From positions 1-64,000 of the forward strand of contig CACNNQ010000001.1 of NCBI GenBank assembly GCA_902621855.1: a stretch of 64,000 nucleotides of DNA, read 5' to 3'. The DNA comes from an uncultured Alphaproteobacteria bacterium. GTDB lineage: Bacteria > Pseudomonadota > Alphaproteobacteria > HIMB59 > GCA-002718135. The translations under genes and the position numbers were made by a program. The notes under the pieces are model-generated. The model worked only from the letters and a program-made list of their open reading frames with translations. It was not told the origin of the DNA and ran no database searches. Within the stretch, counting starts at the first letter, position 1; the number at the start of each line of letters is the position of its first letter. This document shows positions 26,215 through 33,229 of the stretch, piece by piece.

Positions 26215-27504
26215 GTGTTTAAAGCTGTTCAATCTGATATTATAAGTAATGAGAATAAAAAAAGCATTGAAAATTTAAAATATGATTTTGATTATATATA
26301 TACAAAATTGACTAAACAAAATATTGATGTTGAAAATATAAAACATCAAATTAAAAATTTTCAATTAGCACTACCAACATGGGGTGTAGGTACAGGAGGA
26401 ACACGTTTTGCAAGATTTCCAGGAATAGGGGAGCCTCAAAATATTTTTGAAAAAATTGAAGATTGTGCAGTAATAAATGATCTTGTTGGCATAACACAAA
26501 AAGTTTCTCCTCATTTTCCATGGGATAAAGTAAGTGATTATAAAGAATTAAAAGAATTTGCAGATAGCTTTGGAATTGGTTTTGATGCTATAAATTCAAA
26601 TACATTCCAAGATGATGGCAGTAGTGAAATATCTTTTAAATATGGAAGTCTCACAAATTCTCAATTATCAGTTAGAGAAAAAGCAATCCAAGTAAATATT
26701 GATTCTATCAATGCTGGGAAAATTCTTGGCTCTAAGGGTTTAACAGTTTGGATTGGAGATGGAGGAAATTTTCCAGGTCAAATAAATTTTTCTAATTCAC
26801 TGGACAGGTACATTGAGTCAATGAAGATAATTTATCTGTCATTACCTGATGATTGGGTAATCTATTTAGAGCACAAACCTTATGAACCAGCTTTTTATTC
26901 AACAGTTATTAGTGATTGGGGAACAAGTTATGTATGTGCTAATGAATTAGGTCAAAAAGCTAAATGTTTAGTGGATCTTGGTCATCATCTTCCAAATACA
27001 AATATAGAAATGGTGGTATCAAGACTAATAGATAAGAACAAGCTTGGCGGGTTTCATTTTAATGATAGTAAATTTGGTGATGATGATCTTGATAGTGGAT
27101 CAATAAATCCCTATGAATTGTTTCTGATATTTAATGAATTAACTTCTGCGTCGATAAAGGGCAAATTAAATAATATAGCTTATATGATTGACCAATCTCA
27201 TAATATTACAGATCCAATTGAAAGTCTCATTTTAAGTGCTAACGAAATCTTATTTAATTATGTAAAATCACTATTAGTAAATTACGAAGAACTCGAATAT
27301 TATCAAAATAAAAACGATCCTATTAAATGCATGCAAATTCTCAAAAATGCTTTTAAAACAGATGTCACACCTTTAATAGGAATGGTAAGATATGAACAAT
27401 CTAATGCTATTGACCCAATATCTGTTTATAGAACCTTAAATTATAAATTGAATAAATCTAAAATTAGAAAATTGTCCCAGGGTAATTCGTCAGGTATAGT
27501 ATAG
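26215..27504 (+). CDS. rhaI: L-rhamnose isomerase, type 2 (RhaI-like TIM barrel)
   Basis: This 429-residue aldose-ketose isomerase resembles the Pseudomonas stutzeri enzyme throughout: PTWGVGTGGTRFARFPG, TVWIGDGGNFPGQ, the metal ligands in LEHKPYEPAFYSTV and LVDLGHHLPNTNIEM, and GGFHFNDSKFGDDDLD. That family is broad, acting on rhamnose, lyxose, mannose, allose and ribulose-type sugars. The GTG start has an ideal GGAGG. No rhamnulose kinase or aldolase is adjacent, so it may interconvert another sugar made by the SDR/GMC pair. Confidence 0.9.
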   Translation: MFKAVQSDIISNENKKSIENLKYDFDYIYTKLTKQNIDVENIKHQIKNFQLALPTWGVGTGGTRFARFPGIGEPQNIFEKIEDCAVINDLVGITQKVSPHFPWDKVSDYKELKEFADSFGIGFDAINSNTFQDDGSSEISFKYGSLTNSQLSVREKAIQVNIDSINAGKILGSKGLTVWIGDGGNFPGQINFSNSLDRYIESMKIIYLSLPDDWVIYLEHKPYEPAFYSTVISDWGTSYVCANELGQKAKCLVDLGHHLPNTNIEMVVSRLIDKNKLGGFHFNDSKFGDDDLDSGSINPYELFLIFNELTSASIKGKLNNIAYMIDQSHNITDPIESLILSANEILFNYVKSLLVNYEELEYYQNKNDPIKCMQILKNAFKTDVTPLIGMVRYEQSNAIDPISVYRTLNYKLNKSKIRKLSQGNSSGIV

Positions 27505-27528
27505 TGATATTAAATAAATTTATATTAA

Positions 27529-28104
27529 TTACTCTTTAAATAGAAATATATTTGAATTTATTTTAATTTTATCCTTTAATATTGTAGTGTTTTTCCAATT
27601 TCCAGTTCCTATATTAAAATCATTTCTAGAAAATTTTAATTCACTTTTAATTTGAACTAAATCATTAGTTAATCTTATAACTAAAAGTTCAGTATTTACC
27701 AATCTAGTTATTCCCTTAATAGTTAATTCAATATCTAAATTTAATTTTTCTTCATTATTATACGCAAATTTCTTAGTATCAATGACGCCAATGGGATATT
27801 TGTCAGAGTTAAAAAAAATATCACTAAGTATTAAATTTTTATATTTTTTATAATTCATTTCTAAACTATTAATATTTACAGATAAGATTGCTTTGTTGTT
27901 TTTTTGATCCAAAGTATCTATTTCTACAAAACCATCAAAAGTGTTAAATTTGCCCATTACATTTTTTGCAAGTAGAACGGGTACTTCAAAAGTTATTTCA
28001 GATATTTTTTTATCAAGAATCCATCTTTCCTTCGCAAAACCATAAGAAGAAAAACAACTAAGAATTAATACTAAATATATTAATTTTTTAACTGTTTTCT
28101 TCAA
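27529..28104 (-). CDS. YceI-family periplasmic lipid-binding-like protein
   Basis: This protein has about 191 residues, a signal peptide (VKKLIYLVLILSCFSSYGFA) and the YceI pattern of a lipocalin-like barrel: KKISEITFEVP, VMGKFNTFDGFVEID, SDKYPIGVID, LTIKGITR and LKFSRNDFNIGTGNWK. The family binds isoprenoid-type ligands in the periplasm. I place the start at a TTG at 28104, overlapping the RNase HI stop by 17 bases, because it gives a clean signal peptide. The longer frame from 28155 would add an implausible N-terminal extension. Confidence 0.82.
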   Translation of the reverse strand: MKKTVKKLIYLVLILSCFSSYGFAKERWILDKKISEITFEVPVLLAKNVMGKFNTFDGFVEIDTLDQKNNKAILSVNINSLEMNYKKYKNLILSDIFFNSDKYPIGVIDTKKFAYNNEEKLNLDIELTIKGITRLVNTELLVIRLTNDLVQIKSELKFSRNDFNIGTGNWKNTTILKDKIKINSNIFLFKE

Positions 28105-28519
28105 TGTACTTTCTTGCAAGAGAATCAGCTTTTTCATTAAATTCATTATTTGCATGACCTTTGACCCAATTCCACTTAATATTGTGCTTTAAAATTTCTT
28201 TATCTAATTGAACCCATAAATCTTTATTTTTAACTGGTTTCTTATTTGATGTTTTCCACCCATTCTTTTTCCAATTTAGTATCCATCTTTCAATACCATC
28301 TTTCAAATATTTACTATCAGTAAATATTTCCAAATTACTTCTATTTTTAAAATAGGAGATTGACTTTATTGCTGCTGTCAGTTCCATACGGTTATTAGTT
28401 GTGATATTCTCACCTCCATTTAAAAAAACCACATCATCAGAATTAGAAAAAATAACAGCTCCCCATCCACCAATACCTGGATTTCCAGAGCATGCACCAT
28501 CTGTATAAATTTTTATCAT
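28088..28519 (-). CDS. rnhA: Ribonuclease HI
   Basis: This enzyme degrades RNA in RNA-DNA hybrids. It has 143 residues, typical of bacterial RNase HI, with catalytic carboxylates in YTDGACSGNPG, NRMELTAAI and FTDSKYLKDGI and the late WVKGHANNEFNEKAD block. It follows the homoserine kinase gene by two bases and overlaps the YceI gene. A separate RNase HII gene is present at 54,103-54,717. Confidence 0.95.
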   Translation of the reverse strand: MIKIYTDGACSGNPGIGGWGAVIFSNSDDVVFLNGGENITTNNRMELTAAIKSISYFKNRSNLEIFTDSKYLKDGIERWILNWKKNGWKTSNKKPVKNKDLWVQLDKEILKHNIKWNWVKGHANNEFNEKADSLARKYIEENS

Positions 28520-28521
28520 AG

Positions 28522-29469
28522 TTAAAAAACTTTATTTAATTGATGCCAATTCAAAATATTTAAATATTGATATGGATCTTTTTTTACAACTACTGCATCA
28601 TTAGGATGAAAAATAAAATCATGCAATCGTGTTACTAAAATCCTTACTGCAGCAATTCTTAATATTAAATTAAAAGCTTCAATTTCAGATTTTTCTAAAT
28701 TTCTTGATAAATTGTATCCCTGTATAACTGAATTAAATAAATCTTTATTAAAACTACTTCCATTATTTTCAAAACACCAATCATTTATTACAATACTTAA
28801 ATCGTAAAGAAAAAAATGATAACATGAAAAATAAAAATCTATAACTCCGGTTATTTGTCCTTTATCAAAAAATACATTATCCCTAAATAAATCTGCATGA
28901 ATTATTCCTGATGGAAGATTTTTTGGCCATGCTTTTTCTAAAAATTTTATTTCAATATCTAGAGTATTATAAACTTCATTAAATTCTGCATTATTTTCAT
29001 TTTTACATTTATTAAAAATTTTTCTTAGTTCTGAAATATTTAAACTATTATATCTTTTCTTATTAAAATTACTTGAACAATGATGAAGCTGACCAACAAT
29101 TTTTCCAATTTCATGACAATCATTTTTATTTGGTACATTAATTTTTTTACCTTCTATAAATGAAATTATAATTGCTTTTTTACTTTTTAGAGAATTAATT
29201 ATTTCTCCCTTTTTATTTTTAATTGGTTGCGGACACTTAAAATTTTTTTTATTTAAAAATATTTTTAATTCTATAAAAAATGGTAGATCTTCATCATTTA
29301 CTCTTTTTTCAAAAATAGTAAGTATGTAAGGAACTCCATTACAAACTACTTTATAATTTGTATTTTCTATACCCTCTACAATTTCACTGTATGTATCTAC
29401 ATTACCTAAATCATAACCTGATATAAAATTATTTATTTCATCTCTATTTAATCTTGTAAATACTGCCAT
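28522..29469 (-). CDS. thrB: Homoserine kinase (APH-fold type)
   Basis: This 315-residue kinase phosphorylates homoserine in threonine synthesis. It belongs to the aminoglycoside phosphotransferase fold used for ThrB in many proteobacteria, shown by the N-terminal MAVFTRLNRDEI, GIENTNYKV, the catalytic IIHADLFRDNVFF and the metal-binding GVIDFYFSC. The ATG at 29469 lies two bases after the IspH stop. The ispH-thrB-rnhA order is a familiar alphaproteobacterial arrangement. Confidence 0.93.
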   Translation of the reverse strand: MAVFTRLNRDEINNFISGYDLGNVDTYSEIVEGIENTNYKVVCNGVPYILTIFEKRVNDEDLPFFIELKIFLNKKNFKCPQPIKNKKGEIINSLKSKKAIIISFIEGKKINVPNKNDCHEIGKIVGQLHHCSSNFNKKRYNSLNISELRKIFNKCKNENNAEFNEVYNTLDIEIKFLEKAWPKNLPSGIIHADLFRDNVFFDKGQITGVIDFYFSCYHFFLYDLSIVINDWCFENNGSSFNKDLFNSVIQGYNLSRNLEKSEIEAFNLILRIAAVRILVTRLHDFIFHPNDAVVVKKDPYQYLNILNWHQLNKVF

Positions 29470-29471
29470 TA

Positions 29472-30413
29472 TCAATTTTTAAGTGATTGAGGTACTTTAA
29501 AATATATATCTTCTTTTTGATAATGTGCCTCATTAATTTTTATTTCAAAATTATCTTTTAGTTTATTTAACAATTTTTCAACTAATATCTCTGGAGAAGA
29601 TGCACTTGCTGTAATACCAATATTATTGATGTCTTCAAAAATATTTAGATTAAGTGAATCTACATCTTCAACTAAAATGGCTTTTTTAGATCCATAATTT
29701 TTTGCCACTTCAACTAGTCTTAATGAATTTGATGAGTTACTAGCGCCAATAACCAAAAAATAATCACAATTTTTTGCAATTTTTTTAACTGCTTCTTGTC
29801 TGTTTGTAGTTGCATAACAAATATCATTTTTCTTTGGTTCAATTACATTTTTAAATTTTCTTTTGATTTCTTTTATAATGTCTTTGGTATCATCTACCGA
29901 TAATGTTGTTTGAGTTACATATGCTACAAAACTATTCTGATTCAATTGAAGGTTTTTAACATCCTCCTTCTTTTCAACTAGATAAATTTCTCTATTGCTT
30001 TGCCCCATAGTCCCAATAACCTCTGGATGGTTTCTATGACCTATTAAGATTACGGGTAAATTTTTTTTATCAAAGTGTTCAACTTCTTTGTGAATTTTAC
30101 TTACCAATGGACATGTAGCATCAAAGTAAAGAAGTTTTAATTCCAGAGCCTCTTTTGGAACACTTTTGGGAACACCATGTGCTGAAAAGATAACCGGTCT
30201 ACTCTTATCCTTTATTTCATTTAATTCTTCTACAAAAATTGCACCTTCAGATTTTAAATTTTCTACGACATACTTGTTGTGAACAATCTCATGTCTTACA
30301 TAAACTGGTTGACCATATTTATTTAATGCTTCTTTAACCATTTCGATAGCCCTATCGACACCAGCACAAAAACCCCTTGGACCCGCTAAGAAAATATTAA
30401 GTTTTTTATTCAT
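29472..30413 (-). CDS. ispH: 4-hydroxy-3-methylbut-2-enyl diphosphate reductase
   Basis: This is the last enzyme of the MEP isoprenoid pathway, an Fe-S reductase making IPP and DMAPP. Its 313 residues contain the three cluster cysteines in GFCAGVDRAI, DATCPLVSKIH and NDICYATTNRQ, plus HEIVHNKYVV and SAHGVPKSV substrate histidines. It heads the ispH-thrB-rnhA operon and is divergent, 50 bases away, from a lipoprotein gene. Another MEP enzyme, IspE, is at 59,047. Confidence 0.95.
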   Translation of the reverse strand: MNKKLNIFLAGPRGFCAGVDRAIEMVKEALNKYGQPVYVRHEIVHNKYVVENLKSEGAIFVEELNEIKDKSRPVIFSAHGVPKSVPKEALELKLLYFDATCPLVSKIHKEVEHFDKKNLPVILIGHRNHPEVIGTMGQSNREIYLVEKKEDVKNLQLNQNSFVAYVTQTTLSVDDTKDIIKEIKRKFKNVIEPKKNDICYATTNRQEAVKKIAKNCDYFLVIGASNSSNSLRLVEVAKNYGSKKAILVEDVDSLNLNIFEDINNIGITASASSPEILVEKLLNKLKDNFEIKINEAHYQKEDIYFKVPQSLKN

Positions 30414-30463
30414 TTATTTAACAATATTGTAATCTTTGATAATTTTATAGTAATACAATAATT

Positions 30464-30946
30464 GTGAAAAAAATCTCATTATTTTTTGTATTAATTTTGC
30501 TATTTGGATGTCAGCAAATCACTAATAATTCTAATAAATTCGTTAAAATTGATTGTCCAAACGTATTTTTTTCTTCTGAAAATAAAGTTTATTCTGAAGG
30601 AAACATAAATAATTTAGATTTAGGACAAATTAACTTCAAAGCATCATTAAATAACTATGCTTTTACTAATGACTGCTTTTTTGACTCAGTAAATAATAAT
30701 TACAATTTAGATTTATTAATTTTAATTGAACCACTCAATCCTAAAGAAAATATAATAACTCTACCCTTATTTGTAATTTTATACGATAAATCAGATAACG
30801 TAATAGGTAGACAGTATTTTAGAGTACAAAAAGAATTTAATCCGTTAGATAAAATTAATGAACTAAATACTACAATTAATTTGTTAACACCTAAGGAAGA
30901 TGAATTATATTCAATTACCATTGGTTTTATAAAAATATATAATTAA
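30464..30946 (+). CDS. Putative lipoprotein, function unknown
   Basis: This 160-residue protein has a type II signal sequence: a short charged start, a hydrophobic run and the lipobox LFGC at about residues 13-16. The GTG at 30464 begins the signal directly. The rest is predicted beta-rich with no motif I recognise. It lies between ispH and the atp operon, facing the latter tail to tail with two bases between stops. It is probably anchored to the outer or inner membrane. Confidence 0.7.
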   Translation: MKKISLFFVLILLFGCQQITNNSNKFVKIDCPNVFFSSENKVYSEGNINNLDLGQINFKASLNNYAFTNDCFFDSVNNNYNLDLLILIEPLNPKENIITLPLFVILYDKSDNVIGRQYFRVQKEFNPLDKINELNTTINLLTPKEDELYSITIGFIKIYN

Positions 30947-30948
30947 AT

Positions 30949-31434
30949 TTAATTTTTAATTGTATTATTCAAATCTTGAATTGATTCATTAATTAATTCA
31001 GATTTTTTTCCCTTAGTAAGCTTATTTTTCAAAATATTAGCAGTAGTTTTAATAGCTATATCTGTAATATAATCTTTAATTGAACTTTTAGTATCTCTTA
31101 CTAATTGTTCAATTTTATTTTCAGCCAGTAATTGCCTTTTTTTAATTTGGTCAGTTAATTTGAAGCTTGATATATCTTTTAACTCAGAAATTTTTTGGTC
31201 AGATTCTTGCTTTAGATTTTGTATTTCTTTTTCTACTTTAGCTTCTCTTTCTTTAAGTTCATCTAAAGCTTTTTGAGCCTCATTTTTAATATTTTCTACC
31301 TCTTCTAATTTAATTTTAATATCATTTATTTGGGCATCTAAGCTTGATGTAAGAATTTTTCGTACCGGATTAAAAATGGCAGCAATAAATAAAATAAAAG
31401 ATACTGCTACCCAAAATTGAGGATCCGAAAACAT
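30949..31434 (-). CDS. atpF: ATP synthase F0 subunit b
   Basis: This 161-residue stator subunit has one N-terminal membrane helix (WVAVSFILFIAAIF) and a long charged coiled coil that links F0 to F1. It is the last gene of the F0 operon and its ATG overlaps the stop of b' by one base. Two unequal b-type genes are typical of alphaproteobacteria and photosynthetic bacteria. The F1 genes are not in the window. Confidence 0.9.
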   Translation of the reverse strand: MFSDPQFWVAVSFILFIAAIFNPVRKILTSSLDAQINDIKIKLEEVENIKNEAQKALDELKEREAKVEKEIQNLKQESDQKISELKDISSFKLTDQIKKRQLLAENKIEQLVRDTKSSIKDYITDIAIKTTANILKNKLTKGKKSELINESIQDLNNTIKN

Positions 31435-31925
31435 TAGTTTAAACTCACTTTATTTGTTTCAATTACTTTATTAAGATCACTATCTGATAGCTCAATATCT
31501 GTAATTTTTCCAAGAGTAAGCTTTGTAATATTAGCTATTTCATTATTAATATTTTTTATTTGATTGTCTTTATTTTTTTTGATTTCTTTTTCTGCATCTA
31601 AAACTTTTTTCTCTAATTCTCTATCTAGGGCAAATAGTTGAGAAGAAGCATCCTCTTGCAAATTATTAATTGTATTTTTTATTTTTTCATCAGTTTCTAG
31701 TTTAGCTCGATTGATTTGATCGTTTATTTTTTTTTCAATTTCCATTGCCTGTTCTTGTAGCTCTTTTGCTGAAGATAAATTTTCGTCAATTTTGTTTTGT
31801 CTTTTCTCCAAAACTGTAGCAATCCTTGGAAGTGATACTCTCCATAAAAAAACAAATAAAAATGTAAAGAATACTGCTAACCAAAAGAGCTGAGAAACAA
31901 AAAACTCTGGATTTAATTGAGGCAT
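31434..31925 (-). CDS. atpX: ATP synthase F0 subunit b'
   Basis: This 163-residue second b-type stator subunit has an N-terminal membrane segment (FFVSQLFWLAVFFTFLFVFL) and a coiled coil rich in Lys and Glu. It pairs with the atpF product to form a heterodimeric stalk. It follows the c subunit by 17 bases. The symbol atpX is one of several in use (also atpG or atpF'). Confidence 0.9.
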   Translation of the reverse strand: MPQLNPEFFVSQLFWLAVFFTFLFVFLWRVSLPRIATVLEKRQNKIDENLSSAKELQEQAMEIEKKINDQINRAKLETDEKIKNTINNLQEDASSQLFALDRELEKKVLDAEKEIKKNKDNQIKNINNEIANITKLTLGKITDIELSDSDLNKVIETNKVSLN

Positions 31926-31942
31926 TGATTAATTATTAAGTT

Positions 31943-32167
31943 CTACCCAAACAAAATAACTAAAGCAATAACTAGAGCGAAAAGTGCAATCGCTTCAACT
32001 AGTGCGAAACCTAACATTGTCATTGTAAAGACTTCACCTCTTGCTGCAGGATTTCTTCCAACTGCCTGAATAAAAGAAGAGAAAATATTCCCAATTCCAA
32101 TACCTGATCCAATAACACCGATAACGGCTAAGCCCGCTCCGATTACTTTTGCTGCTTCAATTTCCAT
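31943..32167 (-). CDS. atpE: ATP synthase F0 subunit c
   Basis: This 74-residue proteolipid forms the proton-driven rotor ring. It is a helical hairpin: a glycine-rich first helix (GAGLAVIGVIGSGIGIGNIF), the polar loop with RNPAAR that contacts F1, and a second helix with the proton-carrying Glu in ALVEAIALF. The ligand motif looks proton-type; I see no clear sodium-binding pattern. GGAGG lies before the ATG, as expected for the most heavily expressed F0 subunit. Confidence 0.95.
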   Translation of the reverse strand: MEIEAAKVIGAGLAVIGVIGSGIGIGNIFSSFIQAVGRNPAARGEVFTMTMLGFALVEAIALFALVIALVILFG

Positions 32168-32185
32168 AAGTCCTCCTATTTAAAA

Positions 32186-32920
32186 TTAATGTAAATGATA
32201 AGCATCGTTAATATATAAACACGTAAGTATTGCAAACACATATGCTTGCAAAAAAGCAATTAAAATTTCCAATCCTGTTAAAGCAACTATGAAAGCTAAA
32301 GGAAAAACACCTGTAAAAAATGGCATTGAAACAACAAAACCAGCAAATACTTTTAGTAGAGTATGACCTGCTAACATGTTTGCAAACAATCTAACTGATA
32401 AACTAATAGGCCGAGATAAGTAAGAAATAACCTCAATAGGTATCAAAAGTGGATGCATGTAAAATGGGACACCTGGTATATAAAAGAAACTAAAAAATTT
32501 AATACCGTGGTTAATAAATCCTAATATAGTTACACCTATAAATACTAGTGCCGCTAAGGCAAAAGTAACAATAATATGACTCGTGAAGGTAAATTGATAT
32601 GGTATCATACCAACCATATTTCCAATTAAAACAAACATAAATAAAGAGAAAACAAATGGAAAATATTTTTTTCCATTATCTCCCACAGTATCAGAAAGTA
32701 ACTGAGCAATAAAATTATACATTAATTCTGAAATAAGTTGCATTCTTGAAGGAACAATGGATCTTGTATTAACTGTTAAAGTTAAAAATAAAGTAATCAC
32801 TAGAACAGTAATTAACATAGCTAAAGATGAATTTGTAAAAGATATATTATACCCAGCAACTTCAATATTAGATAAAGGATCAATTTCGAATTGTTTAAGT
32901 GGACTATCTTTTGCTGCCAT
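32186..32920 (-). CDS. atpB: ATP synthase F0 subunit a
   Basis: This 244-residue stator channel subunit has five or six membrane helices. The essential arginine is in ISLSVRLFANMLAGH, and the C-terminal helix block LEILIAFLQAYVFAILTCLY is characteristic. It forms the two proton half-channels against the c ring. It lies between atpI (21-base gap) and atpE. Confidence 0.95.
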   Translation of the reverse strand: MAAKDSPLKQFEIDPLSNIEVAGYNISFTNSSLAMLITVLVITLFLTLTVNTRSIVPSRMQLISELMYNFIAQLLSDTVGDNGKKYFPFVFSLFMFVLIGNMVGMIPYQFTFTSHIIVTFALAALVFIGVTILGFINHGIKFFSFFYIPGVPFYMHPLLIPIEVISYLSRPISLSVRLFANMLAGHTLLKVFAGFVVSMPFFTGVFPLAFIVALTGLEILIAFLQAYVFAILTCLYINDAYHLH

Positions 32921-32941
32921 TATATTTATTGAATATTAAAT

Positions 32942-33229
32942 TTATTTATGCTTTTCAATGCGACGCATTACACGATAAACGTTCAAAAATCCAGCTAATG
33001 CGCCAAATATGAAGAAAATAATTAGACCTATTGGTTTAGTATTAAAATAATTATCCACAATAAGCCCAATTCCAACTCCAACTACAAGCGCTGCAATAAT
33101 TTCAGTACTAATTTTAAATCCAAAACCAGCGCCACTCTCTTTTTTTCTAATATTAGGTTTTTTATTTTTGTTATCTAGATTATCAATTTTTTTACTTATC
33201 TCTTCTAAATTTTTATTTTTAAAGTTCAT
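32942..33229 (-). CDS. atpI: ATP synthase assembly protein I (AtpI/AtpQ-like)
   Basis: This 95-residue small membrane protein opens the F0 operon. A charged N-terminus is followed by two hydrophobic segments: STEIIAALVVGVGIGLIVDN with a central glycine pattern, then PIGLIIFFIFGALAGFLNVY. This matches the AtpI family, which helps c-ring assembly. Its start overlaps the end of smc by 11 bases. Confidence 0.85.
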   Translation of the reverse strand: MNFKNKNLEEISKKIDNLDNKNKKPNIRKKESGAGFGFKISTEIIAALVVGVGIGLIVDNYFNTKPIGLIIFFIFGALAGFLNVYRVMRRIEKHK

